64,000 bases of DNA, taken from NCBI GenBank assembly GCA_022316685.1, contig JAKJHU010000033.1:3648321-3712320 (forward strand), written 5' to 3'. Shown here piece by piece: positions 38,880-50,128 of the stretch. Both the position numbers and the translations under genes were made by a program. This DNA comes from Progne subis subis. Its lineage: Eukaryota; Chordata; Aves; Passeriformes; Hirundinidae. The stretch's first letter is position 1. Every line of letters starts with the position of its first letter. Under the pieces are notes generated by a model. That model had not been told where the DNA came from. It saw only the letters and a program-made list of their open reading frames with translations, and searched no databases.

Positions 38880-39640
38880 ATTGCATTAATTAGCGGACAC
38901 TTTTTGGCCGATTCGCTCTCTCGGCAGTCCATGACGTGGACGGTGCCATAGGTGTAAGATGCGAGGTGTGTATTGAAGCACACGGTGAATAACCACTGCT
39001 CTGCTCGGCTGTGCCACTGACCCACACGATGGGGACGTGCCTGGACCGAGCAGAGGTGAGCCCTTTCAAAGGTGACCTCGGACAGCAGGACACTCCTTCC
39101 TTCCTTGGCACTAAGGAGCTCGCTCCCTTTTAATCCCAGCCTGGAACAATTTCCCAGCGCTACCCTCCTTTCAGCAGGAGCAGTTTGACCCCGTTTAGTG
39201 CCTGCAGACCCAGACCTGTGTGATTTTGTCCCTGCCCCGCGGTGGGTCAGCAGCCCAGAGCACTTCTTGCTGCTGCCATTCTCATCCCCCCACACTGTGG
39301 GGCTGCCCCAGGGCCTCTCTGTCGTGAGAGCTGCGAGCGAGAGATAAAATAGTTCTCCTGCCGAAGCTGAGAGCAAGGGGAAGCTCATTCTCACCCAAGA
39401 CATGAGAAAGCTGTAAAACAGCACGATCTGTGTGGGAAGGAAATGGAGCCTGACGGGTTCATATCATGAAAGCACAGAGCGTTACCCATTAAAAGATTTT
39501 GCTATTACTTAGCGCCGTTGTAGCGTGAAGATACCGCAGGGTGGGAGCCCTGGGTCTGACCACACCACCGCGGCACAGGGGAGCCAGACCTGCTCCCCTC
39601 CATGCCTGTGTGTCAGGCTGTGTGTGAGGTAGCTCGGGGC
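38880..39640. other. CpG-enriched block with a 189-codon minus-strand open frame
   Basis: In contrast with its AT-rich flanks this block has many CpG dinucleotides (for example GGCCGATTCGCTCTCTCGG at about 38,906 and CACCACCGCGGCAC near 39,563). The minus strand is open for 189 codons from 39,424 to 38,855. I recognise no domain; the C-terminal portion contains FNTHLASYTYGTVHVMDC. It could be a CpG-island fragment, a conserved element, a first exon of an unrecognised transcript, or simply GC-rich DNA that lacks stops. No splice sites or polyadenylation context were established, so no gene is called. Confidence 0.4.
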
Positions 39641-39720
39641 TCTGTCAGAATGCACCCACTGCTTGTTCAGCGCTCTCTCCTCCTCTCCTCTCAGAAAGAG
39701 GGATATAAAACAAAGGAGAA

Positions 39721-39862
39721 ATTTATTTGTCCATGAGGCCTTTTTAAACAGGCGAGGTAATTACCTGAGTACATCTATTATATGCAGAGCTGCTCCAATC
39801 ATCACAAAGCACGAATGCTAAACTATAATTAACTACCAAACACCCAGCCCTGTTTAAGTCAC
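39721..39862. promoter_or_regulatory. Candidate conserved non-coding block with perfect TAATTA palindrome
   Basis: The perfect 12-bp palindrome AGGTAATTACCT spans 39,755-39,766 and is centred on a TAATTA homeodomain core. Within 140 bases follow CCAATCATCAC, ACTATAATTAACT (about 39,823) and CCTGTTTAAGTCACC. The block is unique sequence next to a CpG-enriched region. This fits an enhancer-type element; the function is inferred from motifs only. Confidence 0.35.
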
Positions 39863-42800
39863 CTTAATGCAGGAACATGGAACAAAAATTTCTATTGTCA
39901 ATCCCATCGTGCAGTGTCAATGAGAGGGCAGGAGACCAAGAGCAGGGCTGCCCCCTGAAATTCACATCTTCAGCTCACTGTGTCAGAAATTCTTAACACT
40001 GTATTTTTTTTGTATTTTTTTTTTTTAGAACAAGTCTGCTAAAGAGAGTTACTGAACATACATCAGCAGCCCAACACGGCACTAACGGGAGCGTGCAGCA
40101 ATCAACCAAATGGACCGAGAGAGAGCCGGGAGGAAGAAGTGTGGGAGAATTTCAAGTGAATTGGTGTCTTCATAAAAGATGACAAATGGCCCAAAAAGCT
40201 CAAGGTTCCTGTTCAAGGAAGGATGGAGAAGCAGTGCAAGCCCCAGGAGGGGGGGTTAAAGTGTGCTGGGGCTGCAGAGCTTGAGGAGCTCCCCGTGCAC
40301 AAACCCCACTCTTCATCCCCATTTCTGTGCAGGCTGGGCTAAACACAGGCATTTCTTGAGACCAGGTGTTGTGGCCTGTTTTTATCCTGTCACATCTGCC
40401 TCCAGGGGGAGAAGATGCATCAGTGGGACCTGGACATTCCCCTCAGGTCAGCAGTACCAACAGCGCAGCAGTGGTGATGCCATGGCTGTTTGGGGACCCT
40501 TCTGGTGATGGAGGGAATAGCTGGGATGTAGTCCTCTGCCTCCAGTTATTTCCCAGGCCCCAAATACTGTGAAGACAAACCCTGGAAACATGGGGTTCAA
40601 CACATGCTGATGGAACAGTTTGGTCCTAGTAGTCCCTGGTCCTAGTAGTCCCTCAGTAGCCCACCACAACATCCAATCATGTCATTCAGGAATAAGGGAA
40701 CAGGTTTTTGTCCTGTTTTTACTCCCTTTCAGGCCTGACCAGTTCAATTTTTTAGACCTTCAGATGGGCTTTAGTTTTGTTTCTTGTGCCTCCATTTTTA
40801 GTGCCCAGGGAAGGCAGGAATTGAGCAAGCTGCATCCTGGTGCCCACAGAGAGAGGGTCCATCTTTAGCCCAGTGTGACCCAGTCCTTCCCTACTTCTCC
40901 TTTGAGGAATGGGTGCAAACCCAAAGCCAGCACCTAAGTAAGGTGGATGACAAGGAGGTCAGTGTCTCAACATGCTCAAATCCCAACTTCACATGACAGT
41001 GCAAACACAGTGTCATCCATAAGCCTTGAGCTGAGGACCTCCAAGACAGTAGAAGATATTTCTGGGGAAAGAGAAATTACCTGTAAAGAGAACCTTCCTC
41101 CTGCCCAGCTCTGCTCTACAGTTCTCATACGGTGTCAAATCCACCCCAAACAGCTGAGGCTGTTCCAGAGCAGAGCCATGCTAGAGCAGAGTGCACCACT
41201 GGAGCCAGGTAACATGAGCAGGTGTCTTCAAACATGGTCCCTCCTGCTTCTCACGCAGCACCAGGAGCTGCTCCACAGCCATCTCATCCAGAAACCTCTG
41301 GGGTTTGTGGAACTGCAGCTGCCTAGACACAAAAGATGCCCTCAAAGCATTGGGTGGGGGTACCTGGTTAATGAAGCACTATGAGAGAAGTGCTCAGACA
41401 CCCACAGGCTCATCACTGTCAACCCCTCAGAGGCATTGGGCTGAACAGGTTCTTAAGTCCAATGTCACTGTGCCTGGTGCTTCTCAGACCCTCTGGGGTA
41501 AATGATCATGGCCACCATTTAGTTCTGTTTAGAAATACCTGTACCTACAATAGGATAAGTCAGTTGCTGTATGAAGCCCATGCAATTTCTGTACTCTGGC
41601 TCTTTCCAGACAAAAAAGCAGTAGCAGCAAAGCCAGGTCACTACAGCTGGTTCCTTAACTCATATCCAAGGACCCAAAGACTGGAAAGAGTTCTGGACTA
41701 GAATTCTGGACTGACTGGAAGACCAGAGCAGGAAGAAAAAAAACCATCTTGTTTCCCCACCCCCACTCCCATGTAATTCCACAGTGCTCGAAATCAATTT
41801 GTCCTGACTGCCACAAGCACGGAAGGAGAATCAGGAGTCGCATATTTTCTGTCAGAGTGCTAAAAGGGAAAAAAATAAAGCAGAGGGTAAAGCAATTTTT
41901 TTTTTTTTTTTCTGTTTCCAGCCCTAAACTTACTGGAAGTAAGGGGCATGCATTCAGGGAGGCCCCCAGAGACACCCCTGTCCTGTAGTTGACTTTGCCC
42001 ATTGAGCAGATTGCTTAGATGCATTTACACTACCTGACCCACTTTTCATCTCCCTGCTTGTAGAAAAAACAAAATCATACAGAAAATCAAGCACAGTCAG
42101 ACACTCTTGAGAGGGGTTTTGAACTGTGAATCACATAGAAAGGAAACTTGAGGGGAAAAGAGGACTCATTTTACCCAGGGAACAAATGGGACCAGTGTCA
42201 TAACCTAAACTAGATTTAGTCCCCAGTCCTGCCCCACATCTCACTTCACAACTGGTCTGATAGCAGACTGAGAGACTGTTCACAAAGTTCTGCCTAATGA
42301 ATGTCATTATTTGGCCTCACAAATTATTTTTCATCCAAATGAGAATGAATGGACTTGGGTTTCAAATGAGAAACAACTTAGAGTTCCCTCAGGAGGAAAA
42401 TCATGTGCACGGGATTCTCTATGCATGTGTATTCACATGTACTCACACAGGCAATGAACAAATTTTGTTCGTTTGCAACCAGACCAGACAAATCTCAGGC
42501 AGTCCACCCTAGGAAAGTTTCTCCTTCTATCTTGCATTTGTTAACATAACACGTCATGGTGTCCTATTTTCCCTTGCATTTTTAAAAGTGAGAGCTCTAA
42601 AGTAATTTAATGTCCCCATTTACCATGGGTTTTATTGAATATGGAAATCAATAACAAACTACTGGTCAATAAAGAGCTGCTTATGGAAGGCAAAAACTTC
42701 TTACAGGTGTTAAAAAGGAAAAAAAAAATAGAGAAATAATTAATATGTGTTTGACAGTGGCTACTAGGCTGTAACTAATAAGGGGAATGTATCATCTGTT

Positions 42801-44042
42801 AGGAGAAAGTTTTCATTTCACAGCTGCCTCAAAGACCTGGGGACATTTCCCTGGCTGTCTGCAAGAGCCAGGCATAGGTAGTTACCATCTCAGATGGATG
42901 TTTTAGCCAAGAGAGGAAAACTTTTTTCATCTCTTTCAAAATACTTACTGTTGGCACAGAATAGTTCCCTCCAGTCCCCACTTTTATATTCCCGTGAAGC
43001 AGGACACAGATCCTAATACCCTCATCATCATCACCATCATCATCTGGCTGCATCTGTTGTCACATCGTGGTGCAGACCCTGCTCCCTCACTGACACAGAT
43101 CTAGTTTTTCCTGCGTGGCTGGAGCTGCTAACTGCAGCCTATCACTCTGTCAACCTGCCATGGTTTGCTGATCTTGGTATCATCCAAGAGAGGCTGACAT
43201 AGGCCCAGCCCAATTCACTGCAGAAGTGATGATATTCTGTTCCTGTTGAACTGGAGAGGACACTGGTCACCACAACAGGCTGGCTACTGCTGATGGGAAT
43301 AAAGCAACAGGGGCAGGGAGAAAAATATTACAATCAGTATTCTGCAAAATGAAAGTTCCCATAAGAAACAAGCCCTCAGACAGACGGAGGACTAAACACG
43401 TCAATGGAAATTCACAAATGAGTTATTAGATTTTTTAGGAACTTCCTCTATTCCCTCTGGTTTACAAACCCTGCAGTGAGCTGCTCCAGAGAGTCAGGCT
43501 GCCATGATCACCTCTGCTCAACCTCACTCCTGTGCCCCAGGGACCCAAACAGCGCTGACCTCATACAGACCAGGTGCTGTGCACAACCTTTGTTTGTCAG
43601 ATCAGAACATCATTTCTTCCTTTCCAGATGAAGACAGAAAGATGAAGGAAGGGGATTGCAGCAAGAAATAGTCTACAAGGCAGATTTCAAATCCATTTCC
43701 TTGACAGCCAGGCTCTGTCACCAAGGTTTTGTGGGCATGTTCCTGCTGTTATATCATCATACAAACAACTCAAATGCACTTTTTACCTTCTTTTGCCCCA
43801 TAAGGTTTTATTTTCTCCTGCAGTGCTATCACATTTTAGTTAGAAGTGATCACTCTACATTATCCCACTGCTCTGACCCCTCAGGTGCCTCAGCTATTAG
43901 ATTAGACTGCCCCATCTGTGAAGGCAAGGATATCGATATCATCTGTACATCCATCCTGATGAACCGCTAACCACTACAAGATCACCTTGAGGGAAGACGC
44001 ATTTAAAATGCCCAGGAAATTAAATTTAGAGGGGAAAAAGAC
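39863..44042. other. Unique non-coding sequence with small local duplications
   Basis: No exon recognised. A T12 run lies at 40,015-40,026 and a T16 run at 41,896-41,911. The most open part (40,260-41,700) has overlapping frames up to 145 codons without domains. A short ATC-type trinucleotide stretch lies at about 43,022-43,044. Confidence 0.55.
40622..40653. repeat. Perfect 16-bp tandem duplication
   Basis: GGTCCTAGTAGTCCCT occurs twice in direct succession (40,622-40,637 and 40,638-40,653). Being exact, it may be recent. Confidence 0.95.
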
Positions 44043-44081
44043 AAAGAAAGAAAGAAAGAAAGAAAGAAAAAAAAAAAAAAA
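44043..44081. repeat. (AAAG)6 plus A15
   Basis: Six AAAG units run into fifteen A residues; a purine-only microsatellite. Confidence 0.97.
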
Positions 44082-45129
44082 TTACACTTGTCTGCATGGG
44101 GTACAAGTCCATGGATTAACTGCTTTCAGCAAAAAATATCTCCTTCTGATGAGAAGAAGTAGCTGAGTTGCTGCTGCTGTTGTTTTTATAGGAGTGTGAA
44201 CAAAGGACTGACCTGTTCAGGTAGGAGAAATAATTGAGCCTGTAATCAGTTATAAGTCTCCAGATGAAGCCTCATTAACTTTCCAGGCCACATACATTAA
44301 AATTCTGACAAGTTCCTAGCAAACTCCCAACAAGTCAAAGATCTCCCAAGCATGTCTGTGACCTGGAGGGATCCCTTGTAACCCTCTCTGCTGCAGTATT
44401 TTAGTTAGAGAGGGAATGAGGAGAATGCTCCAGCTCCAAATGAAATCCATTCACAGCAGCAATGTGAAGGCATCAGGATGTAAACAGACTGACATTTGGT
44501 ATATTTAGGGTTTAATCTATATGCAAATCTCTTGAACATACTTCAATAAAAAAATAATTCACAGAAATTTATGTTTACAACTTTGGGTGTGATTCTTTAT
44601 ATCTTTAATTAATGGTCTCAGATCTGTACTGTTGTATTTTATAACATGGAGCTGATAGATTGTTTGAACAGGAGCAGAACTGAACATTTCCTTTTGTAAA
44701 TACAGAAGTGACCTGAGAGGTTTTTTAGATGAGTAACATACAGCAGTAAGACACACAAGACTTCTAGCAAGTTTAAAATTCCACTTCCCTCTCCCTGTCC
44801 CCAGCCCACTTGTCTTTCAAATAGGCACAGAGCAGCATGGATGCTCCAGTTGGATCTCCAGGTTGGAGAATCAGTGATAAGGACTCTGGACACCCCTGTG
44901 CCCCTAAACACAGAATGCAGCTATGTGAAGATTTGCAGAAAGTGAGAAACCAAAATATCATGGAGGAGACCTGTAGCATTGTCCTAAGTGAGCTCTAACC
45001 AAACCAGAGCATTCCTAAGGACACACACAGCACTGTCAGCAGGAGCTGAGACTCCAGGGGATCTGACTGAGTATAAAAGAAGAAATTTGCATCAGAGACA
45101 TCATTTTAGGGGCAGAAAAGGGCCTTAAA
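44082..45129. other. Unique non-coding sequence
   Basis: Nothing supportable; frames do not exceed 90 codons. Confidence 0.6.
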
Positions 45130-45290
45130 GAAAAACATAGGTCACTACCTCCTCTAGTTCCTCCTACACTGAGAACAATAACTCTTCAAGACAGCCAGCC
45201 TTGATTCAAAGTCTTCAAGAAATGGAGATTCATCATTCCATTAATTCCCACAATTTCTCATTTCCATGGCAGTGAAACAGTAGTTTTAAT
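45130..45290 (-). mobile_element. Ancient CR1-type LINE relic, antisense
   Basis: The top strand reads 'AGCCAGCCTTGATTCAAAG', 'TCTTCAAGAAATGGAGATTC', 'ATCATTCCATTAATTCCCAC' in order. This parallels the antisense of old amniote CR1/L3-like elements ('CATCCAGTCTTGATTTAAAGACTTCAAGAGATGGAGAATCCACCACTTCCCTTGGT'). The preceding 'CATAGGTCACTACCTCCTCTAGTTC' also fits the adjacent consensus. Divergence is high and the edges are approximate. No coding potential remains. Confidence 0.6.
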
Positions 45291-47642
45291 GCAAAATGAG
45301 AAACAGGCATTTTGAAAGGAAATGCTCATACATACAGAAGAAATGAATCACAAATGCTCATACTTAATATCCGCCTAAATCTCTCACAGCAACATGGAGG
45401 TTATAAACAAGAGACCCAACAATTTTCAGATCTTTATCTAGATGCAATGTTCTTTTTAATCTTAAATCCTGTATAATGCAGGAAATTCTAAAACATACAC
45501 TTTTGCGTATCACCAAGTAATTCATATGGAGATGGTTTAATTGCCTATTTCAGTAGGAGCTACATTAGTTATTTGCATGTAATTTCCAGAATATTTTATT
45601 CATATCATGTTTGTAGAAAGACTGAAAAAGAGGACTATATGCACTTTGATGGCTTTCTCTTAAAAAAGTAAAAATATTTACATGCCATATCTGATTTAAA
45701 ATGTACCCGTTAGTAATATTGAATTGGGAAAATTTAAATATAGTTTCAAGGCAAAATACATGAGGAATACATAGAGGTAAGTTAAGAGCAAACCTGTTGC
45801 AAGCAAAATCAATAAAAAATATTCATTAAAAGCCTTGGCTGCTAATGGTTCTCTTAGAAGGCTCTCAAACACCTTAAGGGGAAGATAATGCACAATGAAG
45901 ACATTTAATTAACCTTAACTCTGACCCCCTTAGCAATAGTATTCACATATCTTGCAGTCATTATTTCTTCCCTACCTGATATGCACCTCTGAGAGCACAC
46001 TTTCTCATCGCCTCCTCATCACATGGATCTTTCTTTGCTCTTCTAAATTTCTCCAAGATAAGCATAAGGGACACTTAATGAAATCACAAAAGGAATCATA
46101 GGCAGTGGAATGAGATTAATGATAAGCATAGCTGGAGATCATCTCTTCTGCTGGGAAGGGAAAAGCTTCAAGATATGAGAAGATGATCTGTATTGATGCA
46201 AATGCAGCTGTTCCTCTCTCCTGGCTGCATCACAACAGGAGTTCCATGAAGAGAGGGGAAGACTTATAGGGAGAGACAATCTTCTTTTCGACGGAAAAAA
46301 AGAAACTACATGATTCTGGGAGTGAGGAATGCTGCCAAACCACCCTGTTATCTTGATTCCCTGCTTGTAAGAAATAATAATCATGGCTTTCTCATGGGCA
46401 CCAAAGTAGCAAGCCCTTTGGAGGTAAGATGAAGGATGGGAGGAAGAGACTGGTCCAGGTTCCTTCTCAGAAAACCTCCCAGGTTTCTGCTAACACTCTG
46501 AGATTCCCCCTCCCTCAACACTGTAAGCAAGATTAGAACCTCAGACTGCAGATTGTTAGAGACTTACTCTCTAAAAGCTTTTTAACGTGGCTTCCAAATG
46601 CACAGCTAATTCACAGAAGAGTGTAAAGACCTCCTGAAAAAATACCATTTGGAAAAAGGAAAAGACTGAGGATTTTAAAGATGTGAATAAGAAACACCTG
46701 ATTTACACACCGACCTCTCAGTTTTCAGGGGGTCTATGAGGGCACACACGTTTAATGGAAAGGGAAAGAAACCCCATATTTTACAGAAGTCCCTGCTGTG
46801 GGGGGTGATATAAGAAAAGCGTCATTTCCTTGCCGCACAGAGAATAGTCGCAAAGGAAGTCAAGCAGATCTTAAAAAGACAGATCTGCTAAAGGTCAACA
46901 TACATTAAGCCTTCAGCTGTGCTGGATGAGGAGCAAAAAAACACAACTGAAAGATGTATTTGAAAGTTATTTGAGAAGAAAAGAACTATCTGTTCTGCAC
47001 AATTACAAAATAGACATCCTAATATAGCAGTTATTTGAAATAGTTCCAAAAAAAACAAGAACGCAGACTATTTAGGAAAGTAAAATTTAGTCTAATATGG
47101 GTTATTTTTCCTTGACTTGTAAAGGCAGTAGACTTTAACTATATCAAGTATTAACTGTGAACCCAAAAATCCTCTTAAGTCAACAAAGAGCCTGCCATTT
47201 ACTTTATCAGACCATAAATCCAGTCCCAAAGAAGATAAGTGCAATGTGTCATTGACAAATGATGGAAGTGAGGAGAGCTATTTTCCTGCCGTAACCAGGT
47301 CCTTCAATCCTGAAAGCCTTGTCCTCTGAAGCACAGCCTCTGCCAGGGCAGCACATGGGCCTTTTAAACAGAGCAGCATAACCCACTGCGGAGAGGAAAG
47401 CAGCTCAGGCACTCACACGTGGGCCAGGAGCAGGCACCATGCTCTAGGAGCCCTGGTGCATCCCCTAGCTAGCCCATGGCTGCCCAGAAGTGTACGGGCA
47501 TGTTTTAACAGCTGGAAATATCGGAACAAATGTGCTTGCCTAGCCCCTCCCAGGCTGTTCAGGACCAGGAATTTGGTCTCAGGAGAGATTATATGGCTCC
47601 TGCAACCACCAGACCCACTTCCTTGGAAGATGCTAAGATGAA
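45291..47642. other. Unique AT-rich non-coding sequence
   Basis: No gene recognised. Frames reach only about 81 codons. The last 300 bases become more GC-rich approaching the CR1 copy. Confidence 0.6.
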
Positions 47643-48414
47643 GTCAGCCTAGAGGGATGTGGACAGGCTGGGACAAGGCCAACTGTGTGAGGTTCAACAA
47701 AGGGAAGTGAAGGGTCCTGCACCTGGGTCACACAACCCCACACAGCAGAGTGGGGGGCAGAGTGGCTGGAAATCAGCCCAGGGGAAAAGGACCTGGAGGA
47801 GCTGGTCAACAGCAGCTGGACACGAGCCAGGTGTGCCCAGGTGGCCAAGAAGACCACAGGCACTGGGTCTGTATCAGAAATGGAGTGTCCAGCAGGAGCA
47901 GGGCAGCGATTGCCCACTATGCTCAGCACCAGTGAGGCCAAACCTTGAATACTGCATTCAGTTTTGAGCTCCTCACTGCAAGAAAGACACTGAGGTGCTG
48001 GAGAGTGTCCAGAGAAGGGCAGCAGAGCTGGTGAAAGGTCTGGAGCACAAGTCCTGTGAGGAGCAGCTGGGGGAGCTGGGGTTGTTTAGCCTGCAGAAAA
48101 GAAAATTCAGAGTAGACCATACAACTCTCAGAAAAAGGAGGGTGTAGTGGGGCCTAGTTCAGTCCCTTCTCCCAGGTAACAAGCAATAGGACAAGGTCTT
48201 AAGATTGTCAGGGTAGGCTTAGACTGCATATCAGGAAAAAAATTCTTCACCAAAAGGGTTGTGAGGCACAGGAACAGGCTGCCAAGGGAAACGGTGGAGT
48301 CAGCACCCCTGGAGGTATTTAAAGTTGCGGACCCGGTAGTGCTGGGTTAGTGGTTGGACATGACTGTCTTAGAGGTCTTCTTCAATCTAAACAACTGCTG
48401 ATTCTATGATTCAA
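47643..48414 (+). mobile_element. CR1 LINE, 5'-truncated copy with reverse-transcriptase C-terminus and intact 3' end
   Basis: About 770 bases of a chicken-repeat-1 retrotransposon. The strand order follows the consensus: 'AGGGATGTGGACAGGCTGG', 'GTCCTGCACCTGGGTC', the ORF2 C-terminal segment WLEISPGEKDLEELV (about 47,763-47,807), VRPNLEYCIQF (47,932-47,964), 'GGTGCTGGAGAGTGTCCAGAG', then the 3' untranslated end 'GTTGGACATGACTGTCTTAGAGG' and terminal GATTCTATGATTC. The coding frame is broken: the first peptide and the second lie in different frames, and TGA follows CIQF where CR1 normally has Trp. It is a dead copy. The 5' edge is approximate because truncation points have no signature. Confidence 0.93.
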
Positions 48415-49630
48415 TCCCGTTTCATTTATGAGATTTGATGATGATAGGCCAACATAACCAACCTGAGGACAGTGGCCTTTTGCACCCATATGCAAAGCAA
48501 AATATCTGAAGTCATTACTTGCTGGAGCAGACAGCCTCTGCTCTGCTATGTCATCAGTACAGATTGTCAAAATAAATGGCTTTGAACGATCTGGTAAGAG
48601 ATACCAGGGGAGAGGCAGACAGATGGCTGAGATGGGAAAAGACAAACTTCATCAGAGCTCAGATTTGAGCTCACAGCATCTTGATTGTTTCCTTGGACCT
48701 GGCTTTTCAAGGGCTTGCAGACCCTGCATAGACAGCCTGACCTGCCTGCAGGTGAGCTGAGATAGCATGAAGAGAGTGTCCAGACCCTGTCTGAGAAAGC
48801 TGCTACATCACTGCTGTTGTTTCCCTGGTAGAAACTCAGCCCTAGGTGTAGCTCCAGCACCCAGGCTTTCACTGTGCCTGCTAAGAGTGAGTCTGGTGGC
48901 ACCTTGCAGCAGCAAGCTTAGTCTTTTATTTTGAACCAGATATGGAAGGGACAGGAAACACCCCTGGCCTGGATCATCCCCACTTGAGCACCATCCATGT
49001 GTCTTGGGTGTTAGATCAAAACACAGGGACTTTTTGTTTGAACTGCAGAAGAATCTCTCTGGCAGCAGATATGAATGACTGTGATAAATAATTCCTTCCC
49101 TGCCCTTTGAAATCCATATGCTGCTGATAACTCAGCTATTGAGTCACATTGGAAAAGAGTGGAGACCTTTTGCTCTGTCAGCTCTTGTTTTAAGCCTAAC
49201 TGCTAGTTCAATGCAGCCATGAATTTTTGCCTCCTTGCATACAATATTTTGCTATCTAAAACAAGAAAAGCATGAGGGGAAAAATAACCCCTCATCCTAG
49301 AAGGAAATTGGCATCCAACAGCCTAATAACCCATTCTCTGCATCACATGCAGGCCGGTGTAATTAAAGCCATAAAATATTCAGAATTGATCTCCCCATTT
49401 GGAAGATACACTTGCAACAAAACTAATGATGGCTGCTGCTGTGTGCCTAGGAGAGGATATCTTCCCCAAAAGGCTGCTCTCCCTAGGAAGCCTGCTGCTT
49501 CTATCCTGCCTTTCCCAGGGGAGATGAAGGTTGGGTAACCCAGGCAGCGAAATCCATTCAGTTCCTGCCCAGCCCCAGCTCAAGGGGTCACAGCTCAATG
49601 CTTCAAAGTCTGAGGTGGGCTGTTCTTCTG
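48415..49630. other. Unique non-coding sequence
   Basis: No exon recognised. A 111-codon minus-strand frame (48,902-48,567) and overlapping frames opposite have no domain. Confidence 0.6.
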
Positions 49631-49646
49631 CACAAAGCTCCTGGAG

Positions 49647-50128
49647 CACAAAGCTCCCAGTGCACACCCAAGGCCAGTAGCACACCCTGCACAGCACAAA
49701 GCTCCCCAGTGCACACCAAATCCCAGCAGAACGTCCTGCACAGCACAAAGCTCCCAGTGCACACCCAAGGCCAGCAGCACACCCTGCACAGCACAAAGCT
49801 CCCCAGTGCACACCAAATCCCAGCAGAACGTCCTGCACAGCACAAAGCTCCCAGTGCACACCCAAGGCCAGCAGCACACCCTGCACAGCACAAAGCTCCC
49901 AGTGCACACCCAAGGCCAGTAGCACGTGCTGCACAGCACAAAGCTCCCAGTGCACACCCAAGGCCAGTAGCACGTGCTGCACAGCACAAAGCTCCCAGTG
50001 CACACCCAAGGCCAGTAGCACGTGCTGCACAGCACAAAGCTCCCAGTGCACACCCAAGGCCAGTAGCACGTGCTGCACAGCACAAAGCTCCCAGTGCACA
50101 CCAAATCCCAGCAGCACGTCCTGCACAG
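49647..50128. repeat. 48/49-bp minisatellite, ten units
   Basis: Ten tandem units begin with CACAAAGCTC at 49,647, 49,695, 49,744, 49,792, 49,841, 49,889, 49,937, 49,985, 50,033 and 50,081; a 16-base partial unit precedes at 49,631. Three unit types occur: A (CCCAAGG...CACACCCTG), B (CCAAATCCCAGCAGAACGTCCTG, with an extra C, so 49 bp) and C (CCCAAGG...TAGCACGTGCTG). The order is A-B-A-B-A-C-C-C-C-B', the last B' being 48 bp. Because no unit contains a stop in most frames, 160-251-codon artefact frames arise on both strands. Four C units contain the E-box CACGTG at 49,923, 49,971, 50,019 and 50,067. Confidence 0.97.

Noticed and set aside
47659..48120. Frames of 61-102 codons suggesting a gene
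   Set aside because: They are pieces of CR1 ORF2 and its antisense; the coding register is broken and a stop follows CIQF.
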